From: Streptomyces longhuiensis
GTDB taxonomy: Bacteria; Actinomycetota; Actinomycetes; Streptomycetales; Streptomycetaceae
NCBI RefSeq assembly: GCF_020616555.1
Contig: NZ_CP085173.1
Coordinates: 7,890,001 to 7,954,000, forward strand
Length of the DNA stretch: 64,000 bases
Reading direction: 5' to 3'
The stretch's first letter is position 1, and every line of letters begins with the position of its first letter. The position numbers and the translations under genes were made by a program. The notes under the pieces are model-generated. The model did not search any database and was not told the origin of the DNA. It saw only the letters and a program-made list of their open reading frames with translations. Positions 36,103 to 43,862 of the stretch are shown here, piece by piece.

Positions 36103-36491
36103 TGTCCGCCCCCGCCGGCGCCGACGATGCCTTGAAGCACGGTGACCAGGACGGGGGCCATGACGGCCAGCCCGTATCCGATCGCCGCGGCCTTCAAAGC
36201 CCGCTTGGCGGACTCGACTTCGCCCGGGTCGCCGCCGGCCATCAGGTAGCGCAGGCCGCCGAACGTGAGGAACAGCGTGGCAAGCCCGGCCAGGAGACCG
36301 ACAATCCAGTTCCGCAGATTGTTGATCACCGTGGGGATGTCCGCGACCGCCCACGACGACGGCGGATCGGACAGCAGCGTGACGAGCGCGAAGGCCACGA
36401 TGAAGAGCAGCCGGGCCGCGATCAAGCCCGCGCGGCGCCGCCGGGCATGTCGGCGGGCTCCGGCCCGCGGTGGGCGCAGACGTACGAGCAC
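36099..36491 (-). CDS. VirB2-like pilin of the transfer system
   Basis: A 130-residue protein starting at GTG 36491, nine bases after a perfect AGGAGG. A very basic N-terminus (RLRPPRAGARRHARRRRAG) precedes a first hydrophobic helix (LIAARLLFIVAFALVTLL) acting as signal, then NNLRNWIVGLLAGLATLFLTFGGLRYLMAGGDPGEVE and a second span. The GGLRYLMAGGDP motif is typical of TrbC/VirB2 pilins. It opens the channel-gene run. Confidence 0.8.
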   Translation of the reverse strand: MLVRLRPPRAGARRHARRRRAGLIAARLLFIVAFALVTLLSDPPSSWAVADIPTVINNLRNWIVGLLAGLATLFLTFGGLRYLMAGGDPGEVESAKRALKAAAIGYGLAVMAPVLVTVLQGIVGAGGGGQ

Positions 36492-36790
36492 GTGCACACA
36501 CCTCCTGGAGCGGCACAAGGGGAGAAAGCAGGGGAAGGAGCGGGGGAGAAGTGGTGCCTCGTCCCCGGGGGTTCGGGCTGGCCCGCAACAGCGCTTCACC
36601 TCCTTCATGGGGGAAGGCGAGCTACTGGAACGCGGAGGGGCGGAGCCGAGTGTCAGCACGGGACGCCGTGCCCGAATCCCCAGGGACAGATGAGGCAGAA
36701 GGAGCTCTACGGAACGGGAGTTGCCGCAGATGCCTTCACACTTCTAAGGAGAAAAACCGGACGCGATCGTGCCAGGGCCAGGGGCCGGAT
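36492..36790. other. Leader region of the transfer operon
   Basis: The 299 bases between the sigma-like gene and the pilin gene have no gene. They must contain the pilin ribosome site (36500-36510, minus strand) and may hold a promoter for the channel genes. Confidence 0.4.
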
Positions 36791-37546
36791 TCAGAACTCC
36801 CCCACGGCCAGCGCAGCGGCCAGACGCTGCTCAGCCGCAGACCTACGCCGGAAGGCAGCGCGCACACTCATGCCCACCTCGCTCGCCGCCTGCGCCATGA
36901 ACCGGCGCTCCAGCCGTGTCTGTGCAATGAGTTCGGCCTCCTCCTTCCCGAGAACCCCAGCACCCACGGCCCGCTCCAGGACCTCGAACACCTCCGCGTG
37001 ACCGCCGACGGGAAGCGGCCGCGCGACCGTGTTCTCGTCCAGCGGCACGGGGGCCGTGCGCCGCGCCCGCTGCGCGGCGTACAGCAGGCGGTGCGCGGCC
37101 CGGTCCCCGGCCCGCAGCAGCCGCAGTCCGGCCTCCTCCGTCCCCAGCGGCATGGCCGTGAGCTCGGTGGTCACCGCGGTCAGCACTTCCTGCTCCAGCT
37201 CGCACGCCTCGACCTCCGCCAGCCGGGGCAGCCGCGACAGCGCGCGCCGCAGCCCGGGGATGGCGAAGCCGACCGCCACGGTGCCCCACGGCTCACCGTG
37301 CGCCTGGCGGCGGCGCAGCACTTCCCGCCATACACGGGCACGGGCCTCAGCGGTGCAGCTGGGATGCGCCATCCGCGAACGGACCCGGGTCACCGCCAGC
37401 ATCCCGACCTCCGGCTCGGGCAGCAACGACCCCGGCAGCGTGAGGGGCCACGGCGGCGAAGCCAGAGCGAGAAACGCCGACTCGACCTCCTCCAACGGCG
37501 AGACAGACAGGACCGGGCGAGAGGGGCGGATGTTCGTACGTCGCAT
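36791..37546 (-). CDS. Sigma-factor-like/HTH protein upstream of transfer genes
   Basis: A 251-residue mostly helical protein. The C-terminus (EEAELIAQTRLERRFMAQAASEVGMSVRAAFRRRSAAEQRLAAAL) resembles sigma-70 region 4: a helix-turn-helix with a dipeptide GMS turn. The N-terminus shows no clear region 2. Proteins like this occur at the head of Streptomyces transfer or plasmid operons and are probably regulators. ATG 37546 begins with MRRTNIRPSRP. Confidence 0.55.
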   Translation of the reverse strand: MRRTNIRPSRPVLSVSPLEEVESAFLALASPPWPLTLPGSLLPEPEVGMLAVTRVRSRMAHPSCTAEARARVWREVLRRRQAHGEPWGTVAVGFAIPGLRRALSRLPRLAEVEACELEQEVLTAVTTELTAMPLGTEEAGLRLLRAGDRAAHRLLYAAQRARRTAPVPLDENTVARPLPVGGHAEVFEVLERAVGAGVLGKEEAELIAQTRLERRFMAQAASEVGMSVRAAFRRRSAAEQRLAAALAVGEF

Positions 37547-38015
37547 GACGGGGCTCCTTGCCTACGAGCTGCGAAGCGGACGCCACCCATCCCGACAGCC
37601 ACCCCCGCCACGCCCCCGCCGTCATCGAGCCGCACGCGCGCCGCCGCCCCGCCACGGTCCCGCCACACCCCTGACCCGTCATGGCGGATCTGCAACCGAC
37701 CTGCACCTTTGCCGCATCAGGCCACCGGAGAAGGACCTCGGAGAAATTTCTCTGAACCTGCCTCCCGCCACCTCGGGTTCGAGGCCCGCGTCGCTCTCTG
37801 TCTGGCGCGCCGCCGCCGCGGCAAATCACGTACTGACCTGCCCCTGCTTCATCTGCTGGTGGTACGCGAGCGTGATGCCCAATGGGTGTGTCCACAAGAA
37901 CCGTTCTGGCTCAACTTCCGTGATGCGAGCACGCTGAGCTTGTTCTTTAAGGTCTGAGACTGCGCAGGGCCTTCGACCAAGAAGGTGCCCGTCTCCCGTA
38001 CTACAGTCACGGCTC
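37547..38015. other. Divergent promoter region
   Basis: This 469-base gap lies between the minus-strand transfer operon and the plus-strand SUKH gene. It contains the palindrome at 37741. No gene is supported here. Confidence 0.4.
37741..37752. promoter_or_regulatory. Perfect 12-bp palindrome, operator candidate
   Basis: GAGAAATTTCTC is a perfect, AT-containing palindrome 195 bases upstream of the sigma-like gene of the transfer operon. It is a plausible repressor or regulator site for the operon, but no second copy was found in the sequence by eye. Confidence 0.4.
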
Positions 38016-38585
38016 GTGACCGATGCTGCCCACCGCACTGCTGCGGATGATGACGCGCTTCTGGAGAGGCTGCACGTCCTGGCGTGGGGTGCGGAGGGGG
38101 TGATCCCGTCACCTGGCTGCCTCCCGGACCAACCGTTCCCCCCGCTCGCGATGGCCGAAGTCGAGCGCGCGGAACGCAAGCTCGGATATCGGCTGCCCCA
38201 GCTGCTCCGGCGCATCTACACCGAGATCGGTGACGGGGGATTCGGACCGGAGGGCGGCCTCGCATCGCTGACGCCGCGCCGCGTTCCGCACTGGTATGAG
38301 CCGGACTGGCCTTGTGCGACAACCATCCACGCCGAGCAGCCAGGTTGGGGGGCATCGGCATCGTGGTTCTTCCTGACGGGCGGCGGCTGCACCATGCAGT
38401 GGCACGTCTCGCTGATAGCAGTTGACCACCCGGTGCTGCTCTGGGATGCCGACGGCTGGGAACCGGACTGGGACCAGGATCCTCACGACGGCCTGCGGTA
38501 CGCGGCGCCGTCGTTGCGCCAGTGGCTGTGGACCTGGGCAGACGGCGGCAACGTATGGGATGAGGTGCTGGCACAACCCGAGTAG
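38016..38585 (+). CDS. SMI1/KNR4 (SUKH) family protein
   Basis: A 189-residue protein starting at GTG 38016. PLAMAEVERAERKLGYRLPQLLRRIYTEIGDGGFGPEGGLASL is the SUKH core, with the conserved LP-x-LL-x-x-Y and GGFGP motifs. SUKH proteins commonly give immunity to contact-dependent or polymorphic toxins. No toxin is next to it, so it could be an orphan immunity gene. Confidence 0.8.
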   Translation: MTDAAHRTAADDDALLERLHVLAWGAEGVIPSPGCLPDQPFPPLAMAEVERAERKLGYRLPQLLRRIYTEIGDGGFGPEGGLASLTPRRVPHWYEPDWPCATTIHAEQPGWGASASWFFLTGGGCTMQWHVSLIAVDHPVLLWDADGWEPDWDQDPHDGLRYAAPSLRQWLWTWADGGNVWDEVLAQPE

Positions 38586-38638
38586 GCGCTGAGCATCTGA
38601 GCCCACTCAAGAGGGCCCCGTGCGACCCCGCCGAGGAC

Positions 38639-38914
38639 GTGGTGACTCGGCGCCTGCGGCCGAGCGAGCCGCCCCAGGCGACGTGGGCGTTCGCCGTGCA
38701 GCGGGTGACGAACGGGCGGGGCCGCGTCACCGGCACGATCGTCCACGAGTACGAGTGTGAGGACAGTCCGCGGGGCCCGAGCGAACTCGACGCCATGCAG
38801 GCGCTGGACGCGCTCGCTCAGCCGGGGGCGAAGGCGTGCAAGAAGTGCGATGCCGCCAGGGTCCTGGAGCCGGTCTTCGGCCGCACCGTGCCCGACGACG
38901 ACGAGCACGCCTGA
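38639..38914 (+). CDS. Small CxxC protein
   Basis: A 91-residue protein starting at GTG 38639, with a basic N-terminus, a beta-like middle (WAFAVQRVTNGRGRVTGTIVHEYEC) and ACKKCDAARVLEP, a CxxC pair near the end. It resembles small uncharacterised Streptomyces proteins of the DUF6233 kind in layout. Function unknown. Confidence 0.5.
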   Translation: MVTRRLRPSEPPQATWAFAVQRVTNGRGRVTGTIVHEYECEDSPRGPSELDAMQALDALAQPGAKACKKCDAARVLEPVFGRTVPDDDEHA

Positions 38915-38930
38915 GCCAGGGCGTAGAGGC

Positions 38931-39449
38931 CTAGGCGTCGAAGCTCTGCATGTCCTTTTGGATCAGCGCGAGGTAGCGCGCCGAGGTTTCCCTCCATGCC
39001 CTATCGGCGGCGGCGTGGGCGATGAGGCGCTCGTCGAGCGGTGGGTCCGAGGGGGCGCGCCATACAGCGACAACATCTTGTAGGGCCTCACGCATGAGGA
39101 TCCTTTGCGAGCCGACGTCAGGAGGGCTCACGATGTCGGCCGTGCGCCCAGCCCGGTCAAAGGTGCGGAGCGCGCCGTTCACCGCGCGCCATGCCGCCCG
39201 CCGTGCACCGGGTCCCCCAGGCTCTACCGTCTGGTCCATGACACCATCCAGCGCGTCGTGCACGGCGTCGCCAGCGCTGAGCAGCGCCGCGTACGCGTCC
39301 TGCCGGCGCTCACGGAGCCACTGGTCGAAGCCCTGCTGCGCCTGCACGTGGACCTGACGGACCATCGCCCGCCCGGTCGCCCATGCGGCCAAGGCCGCGC
39401 CAGCGGCCCCTGATGCCCCCGCGATGACAGCGGCCAATCCTGCGTCCAT
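38931..39449 (-). CDS. Membrane-anchored helical protein
   Basis: A 172-residue protein with one N-terminal span (LAAVIAGASGAAGAALAAWATGRAM), then RQVHVQAQQGFDQWLRERRQDAYAALLSAGDAVHDALD and further helices. This type (one anchor plus a long helical cytosolic domain with QWLR-x-RR-x-AY) is frequent in Streptomyces and has no known function. It is convergent with the CxxC gene, 16 bases apart. Confidence 0.65.
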   Translation of the reverse strand: MDAGLAAVIAGASGAAGAALAAWATGRAMVRQVHVQAQQGFDQWLRERRQDAYAALLSAGDAVHDALDGVMDQTVEPGGPGARRAAWRAVNGALRTFDRAGRTADIVSPPDVGSQRILMREALQDVVAVWRAPSDPPLDERLIAHAAADRAWRETSARYLALIQKDMQSFDA

Positions 39450-39958
39450 GAGGCAGTCCTACAGCACGCTGTGCATGGCTTTCCCGGGTTCTGCGAAGAG
39501 AGGTTCCCCGGAGCCCAGCACAGGGTTCGTCCAGAACGGACGTCGCTGCATTCGTGGGATCGGGCGATGAGTGGGCCGAGCGCAAAATCAATTTCACGGA
39601 AGTCGCTGCACGGGGACGAGTGACGCTCACCCGCCTCCCACGGGAGGCCGAACAACCAGTTGAGCAAAGGTAGTTGCCCACCGCGAGGGGTTCCGTGGGC
39701 ACGCACCGTCATCTCCGGCTTCGGGTCCAGTTACGCAGCCCCGCCGCCTCATGCGGCCTATGCACCTTATGTCCGCCCGTGTTCCGTGCGATGCCGCCTA
39801 TGCGGGCAGCAGAATTCCGGATCTCGGCGATTGAGCAAAGTGCGCCGAGCCGCGATAGACAGGGGCCTCCCTTCTTGCCAGGCGCCATGCCAATGGCGCC
39901 TGGGTGAGTCCACCCTGCCCCGGGCAGTTGACCGGTCCCTGCCTCCTGGAGAAACGTG
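39450..39958. other. Intergenic, no gene seen
   Basis: About 500 bases between a divergent pair (membrane-anchored protein and pentapeptide protein). Frames on both strands have neither ribosome sites nor coding-like composition. Confidence 0.4.
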
Positions 39959-40618
39959 ATGCGAGCCCGATCTCCCCGTGAACTCGCCAGGCTTCCGTAC
40001 GCACACCGCCTGACGCCGTTCACCGGGGCAATGGAACGAGAGGGCACCTACGAGTGGCTTCACTTCGACGGCTGCGTTCTCGAGGACGTAGATGGCGGAA
40101 GCTCCGGCTTCACCGAGTCCGCGTTCTCCGCAGTGACTTTGACTCGTGGCCGCTACCGGCGCTCCCAGTTCGACGACGTCTGGCTGAACACCGTGCGCAT
40201 GGTGGGGACCGACCTCGCAGAGACCACCTGGATGGACAGCGAGTGTGGCGACGTGGTCCTCGCCGGCACGGAACTCTCCGGCTCCCACATGAACCGCGTC
40301 GCTTTCTACAACTGCAAGTTCGACTCGGTGAACGCCCGTATGGCCAAGCTGAGGAATGTCTCGTTCGTGGACTGTCTCCTGCGCGACGTCGACTTCGGCG
40401 GAGCCGTGCTCACCAACATCACCTTCCCCGGCTCGACCCTGGACCGAGCACACTTCGACAACGCCAAGATGACGAAGGTCGACCTGCGGGAGGCTGCCGG
40501 GCTGAGTATCGCTTCCGGGCTCGAAGCCTTGAAGGGCGCGACGATCAGTACCCATCAGCTCCTGGACCTGGCACCAGCACTGGCCCAGGTCCTCGGTCTC
40601 ACGGTGAGAGACGCGTAG
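39959..40618 (+). CDS. Pentapeptide-repeat protein
   Basis: A 219-residue protein built largely of A(D/N)LxX-like repeats, seen as FTESAFSAVTLTRGRYRRSQFDDVWLN, GTELSGSHMNRVAFYNCKF and DVDFGGAVLTNITFPGSTLDRAHFDNAKMTKVDL (each broken by non-repeat residues). This should form a right-handed quadrilateral helix, sometimes a DNA mimic. GGAG lies eight bases before ATG 39959; GTG 39956 is also possible. Confidence 0.8.
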   Translation: MRARSPRELARLPYAHRLTPFTGAMEREGTYEWLHFDGCVLEDVDGGSSGFTESAFSAVTLTRGRYRRSQFDDVWLNTVRMVGTDLAETTWMDSECGDVVLAGTELSGSHMNRVAFYNCKFDSVNARMAKLRNVSFVDCLLRDVDFGGAVLTNITFPGSTLDRAHFDNAKMTKVDLREAAGLSIASGLEALKGATISTHQLLDLAPALAQVLGLTVRDA

Positions 40619-40636
40619 ATGCGTGCACCAGCGTGC

Positions 40637-40930
40637 CGGCCGTCAGCGGGCAGGCGGGGCGAGCGAGGTCAGGTCGAGGGTGAAGAACAGGCCCGGCTGG
40701 ATGAGGGCGGCCCTCGGTCCTTCTTCGTCGATGACGACGGGCGGCGCGTCGTCGGGTCACGGGTCCCGGGCGGGCTGAGCGGTGCCGTGCAGGACATCGA
40801 ACTCGAAGCGGGACGCCTCGTCCGGCGTCTTGCTGGGGATGTGCCGGGCGACGCTCGGGTCGGGTGCGATGCGCAGCACCGGCACGGCGAGGTAGGACCA
40901 CGGGTACTTCGCGTTCGTGGTCGGCGTCCA
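40637..40930 (-). pseudogene. Remnant of an unknown gene next to an IS fragment
   Basis: On the minus strand the sequence reads AKYPWSYLAVPVLRIAPDPSVARHIP and SRFEFDVLHGTAQPARD, then stops; shifting frame continues PPVVIDEEGPRAALIQPGLFFTLDL to a stop near 40637. The two pieces look like one former gene with a frameshift, its 5' part lost at the IS481 junction near 40931. I do not recognise the family. Confidence 0.5.
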
Positions 40931-41062
40931 GGACTACTTGTAGGCGGTGGGGCGGGAGATGCCCATTTCCTTTGCGACGTGGGCGATCGGCCGGCCGGAG
41001 CAGACGCGGTCGACCAGGATCCGCCTGCCGTGAAGGGTCAGCCGGGCGTTACGGTGGGGCAT
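40931..41062 (-). pseudogene. Truncated IS481-type transposase
   Basis: From ATG 41062 (minus strand) the 42 codons read MPHRNARLTLHGRRILVDRV, then AHVAKEMGISRPTAYK and a stop. This is the N-terminal helix-turn-helix of IS481-family transposases; the rest is lost where it meets the unrelated remnant at 40930. The 41063-41160 flank (TCAACAACGCTCATG...) looks like the element's outer end. Confidence 0.75.
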
Positions 41063-41250
41063 GAAGGCCTCCGTGTGGTGCGGTCCTAGACAGCTCCACC
41101 ACATCGGAGGTCTTCGCCATTCATCAAGACCCACACGTCAACAACGCTCATGCTCAATACACCTAGCGGCTGGCACGATCGGCCACCGAAAACCTCCTTA
41201 ATGGAGTGTCAGCACGTTTCGGCCGCCCGGCCCGCTCAGCGCGTCCACCC

Positions 41251-41901
41251 ATGACGCAGCCCCGCACCACGACGAGCCCATCGCCGCTGCCGGCTACTGT
41301 CTGGCTGCCCGGCCCTCGCGACTCGGAGATCTCGCCCACGGCTCCGGCGGTCCTGCCCTCTTGGGCCATCGACAAGATCCGCACGGAGTTCACCCGTCGT
41401 CCGGGACGCACGCCCGCCCCGCTCCTGCGCCTGGCCATCAGCGACACAGACGAGGGCATGGACGCCCGGACCCCGTGCACGCAGGACACCGACCCCGTCC
41501 ACCCGCACAACGCATCACACAGCACGCCGGTGCTCCTCGCGGAACTCCACCCCGCCACCCTCCCCATGGCCGAGGTGCACAGCCGGTACGGCAGCGATGA
41601 ACAAGGCGCCATCGACGACGCCTGGCCCGGCTTCTTCCACCGCGCTCACCGCCTCCTACGCGGAAACGGCCTCCTGCTGCTCGCCACCCGCCAGCGCCGT
41701 GACGCCGACCGGCTGACCGACCCACTCGGCCTGCTCGTCGCGGCCGCCCGCACTGCCGGATTCCGCTACCTCCAGCACATCGTGATCGTCCACGGCCACC
41801 CGGTCGGCGACCGCATCGTGCCCGCCCCACCCGACGACGCCCCGCCCGGGCTCATCCACAGCGACCTGCTCGTCTTGCGTGCGCAAGGGAGTCGGCCATG
41901 A
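41251..41901 (+). CDS. Methyltransferase-like protein paired with a DNA methylase
   Basis: A 216-residue protein overlapping the next gene by 4 bases. The C-terminal half (AIDDAWPGFFHRAHRLLRGNGLLLLATR...GFRYLQHIVIVHGHPV...LVLRAQG) resembles the last strands of a Rossmann DNA methyltransferase, but no SAM-binding GxG or (D/N/S)PPY motif is seen. It may be an inactive or specificity partner of the downstream enzyme. GTG 41206 is an alternative start. Confidence 0.55.
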   Translation: MTQPRTTTSPSPLPATVWLPGPRDSEISPTAPAVLPSWAIDKIRTEFTRRPGRTPAPLLRLAISDTDEGMDARTPCTQDTDPVHPHNASHSTPVLLAELHPATLPMAEVHSRYGSDEQGAIDDAWPGFFHRAHRLLRGNGLLLLATRQRRDADRLTDPLGLLVAAARTAGFRYLQHIVIVHGHPVGDRIVPAPPDDAPPGLIHSDLLVLRAQGSRP

Positions 41902-42851
41902 ACCCGAGCCCGCACTCAGTGTGGAACACCGCCCCCACCTCCGCCCCTGCCCAGCGCAAGGGACGCTACGTGCCTGGCTCCGCGGCCCACCCGGCCAAGA
42001 TGCTCCCAGCGATCGCCACCCACGCCATCACCACCTACACCCGCCCAGGCGGCCTGGTCCTCGACCCGATGTGCGGCATCGGCACCACCCTCGTCGAAGC
42101 CGTCCACCTCGGCCGCCACGCCCTGGGCACCGAATACGAGCCGCAGTGGGCCGACCTCGCCGACCGGAACCTGCGCCACGCAGACCTCCAGGGCGCGCCC
42201 GGGGCCGGTTCCGTCTACCGCGGCGACGCCCGCCGCCTCACCACTCTGATCCCGGGCGCGTTCCACGGCACGGTAGACCTTGTGCTCACCTCACCCCCGT
42301 ACGGGGCGAGCGTCCACGGCCAGGTCCGCTCCACCAGGGAGAGCGGCGAACGCGGCGTCGTCAAGAAGGACTACCGCTACAGCCACGACCCCGCGAACCT
42401 CGCCCACGTCGGCCTCGAAACCCTCCTTGAGGCCTTCACCGAGATCCTCACTCAGTGCCGCCACCTGCTCCGCCCGGGCGGTCACGCCGTGATCACCACC
42501 CGACCCTGGCGCGAACGCGGCGAACTCATCGACCTGCCAACCGCCGTCCTGGCCGCCGCCGAGAGCGCCGGCCTCACCCCCGTCGAACGCTGCGTCGCCC
42601 TCCTCGCTGGCATCCGGGACGGTCAACTCGTCACCCGCCCCTCCTTCTTCCAGATGAAGAACGTCCGCGACGCCCGCCGCCGCGGCCTGCCCGTCGCAGT
42701 CATCCAGCACGAAGACACCCTCGTCGTTCGACGCCCGGCCCTCCCGGCCCCGGCGAAGGGCACGCCGACTATGCACCCCGACGACGGTCCCGCTCACCCG
42801 GCACACCGCATCTGCAGTCAGTCCCTCACCCTCGGCGGGGCGGTGACCTGA
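41898..42851 (+). CDS. DNA (cytosine-N4 or adenine-N6) methyltransferase
   Basis: A 317-residue enzyme. The catalytic motif LVLTSPPYGASVHG comes in the middle and the SAM-binding motif LVLDPMCGIGTTLVEAVHLGRHALGTEYE near residues 52-80, an order where motif I precedes motif IV. The SPPY form suggests beta-class-like N4-cytosine or N6-adenine methylation. A target recognition insert is probably in the middle (RSTRESGERGVVKKDYRYS). No restriction enzyme is adjacent, so it may be an orphan methylase of the element. Confidence 0.85.
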   Translation: MNPSPHSVWNTAPTSAPAQRKGRYVPGSAAHPAKMLPAIATHAITTYTRPGGLVLDPMCGIGTTLVEAVHLGRHALGTEYEPQWADLADRNLRHADLQGAPGAGSVYRGDARRLTTLIPGAFHGTVDLVLTSPPYGASVHGQVRSTRESGERGVVKKDYRYSHDPANLAHVGLETLLEAFTEILTQCRHLLRPGGHAVITTRPWRERGELIDLPTAVLAAAESAGLTPVERCVALLAGIRDGQLVTRPSFFQMKNVRDARRRGLPVAVIQHEDTLVVRRPALPAPAKGTPTMHPDDGPAHPAHRICSQSLTLGGAVT

Positions 42852-43207
42852 CCCATGGCCCGCTGCATCGCTGCACGTCGCGAAACCAGTCTGCGCATCA
42901 GCAGCCTGTGCGCCGGGGCGCCCAGGGTCGACGCCCCGTACGGCGTCCTCACCGCCGCCGGGCTCTCTTGTCCTCGAGTCTGGGTAGCTCAGTCGGCACC
43001 ACGACCTCCAGGCCGGTGCGGTCGGCGAGTACCGCGACATGACGGGTGCAGTCCCCCTACCCCTGCGCTTAGAGACTGCTGCCGAATGATCGGGCGCGAC
43101 GCTTTGACCCCCGACCTCCACCGCGGTAGAGCCCGGCATCGTGTGTCGTGGTGTACGTCGACATGCGCCTGTGTGCGGGTCGTGGCTCGTGCCTTCAGGA
43201 GTGCGGC
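42852..43207. other. Intergenic region before the excisionase
   Basis: About 350 bases without a supported gene. It holds a stretch (near 42984) that resembles a tRNA D-arm but no full tRNA. It should contain the excisionase promoter. Confidence 0.4.
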
Positions 43208-43654
43208 ATGACCTCTGGCGCCGGCGAAGTGCCGGCGCCGACGGACCGTGCGGAGGTGGACATCACCTCCCTGTTGGCGTTGCCCCCGGGCGGTGCTCCT
43301 GCCTCCTCGGACAAGCCGACACCAGCCGTCGGAACCGTGATTTGTGCTGAGCGCCGGACAACCGTGAGTTCTCGTAAGGACCAGCGCGGCTCACGTCCCT
43401 CGCCTCGAGAACAAACTCCTCGATCCGTTGGGGCCAACGACGCGGCGGACAGCAGCGGCAGCGATGTGGTGGGGCTGTTCACCGCTGAGCAGGCGGCGCA
43501 GGCGCTGCAAGTGCCGCCATCGTGGCTGCGCAAGAAGGCCGCGGCTGGTTCCATCCGGCACACGAGGATCGGCCGTCACTTGCGTTTCAGCACAAGCGAC
43601 TTGCGCGCTCTCATCGCGCAGGGGCAGAGAGGTCCTGATGCCCGGAACGGGTGA
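43208..43654 (+). CDS. Excisionase-type DNA-binding protein
   Basis: A 148-residue protein starting at ATG 43208 six bases after AGGAG. The first 95 residues are low complexity; the C-terminus is a MerR-like HTH_17 domain: GLFTAEQAAQALQVPPSWLRKKAAAGSIRHTRIGRHLRFSTSDLRALI. It is the directionality factor expected beside the integrase downstream. A longer upstream start (43148) lacks a ribosome site. Confidence 0.8.
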   Translation: MTSGAGEVPAPTDRAEVDITSLLALPPGGAPASSDKPTPAVGTVICAERRTTVSSRKDQRGSRPSPREQTPRSVGANDAADSSGSDVVGLFTAEQAAQALQVPPSWLRKKAAAGSIRHTRIGRHLRFSTSDLRALIAQGQRGPDARNG

Positions 43655-43711
43655 CGGCCCGCACACGTGATCCGCTTCCCCTTCGGCTGTTGATGGAGCG
43701 TCGATGGTCCT

Positions 43712-43739
43712 GCACCCGGGGCGCACATAACCCGGGTGC
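43712..43739. terminator. Hairpin 1 between excisionase and integrase
   Basis: GCACCCGGG (43712-43720) pairs perfectly with CCCGGGTGC (43731-43739) across a 10-base loop. It lies downstream of the excisionase stop. Confidence 0.6.
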
Positions 43740-43747
43740 CTCAACGC

Positions 43748-43788
43748 CGGGAGGGGGTCCCCATGTGCCGCATCGGGACCCCCTCCCG
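43748..43788. terminator. Hairpin 2 between excisionase and integrase
   Basis: CGGGAGGGGGTCCC (43748-43761) pairs perfectly with GGGACCCCCTCCCG (43775-43788), a 14-bp stem and 13-base loop. With hairpin 1 it forms a strong double barrier that may separate xis from int expression or stabilise the excisionase mRNA. Confidence 0.75.
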
Positions 43789-43862
43789 AGCGCCCCACCG
43801 CATCACAACCCTCGCGCGGATGACGTGCCGCTGAGGGCGGAACCATCAGTGAGGAGAATCCA

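Noticed and set aside
42984..43010. tRNA-like D-arm text (TGGGTAGCTCAGTCGGCA)
   Set aside because: There is no anticodon arm, no T-arm GGTTCGA and no acceptor pairing in the next 70 bases; at most a chance match or tiny remnant.
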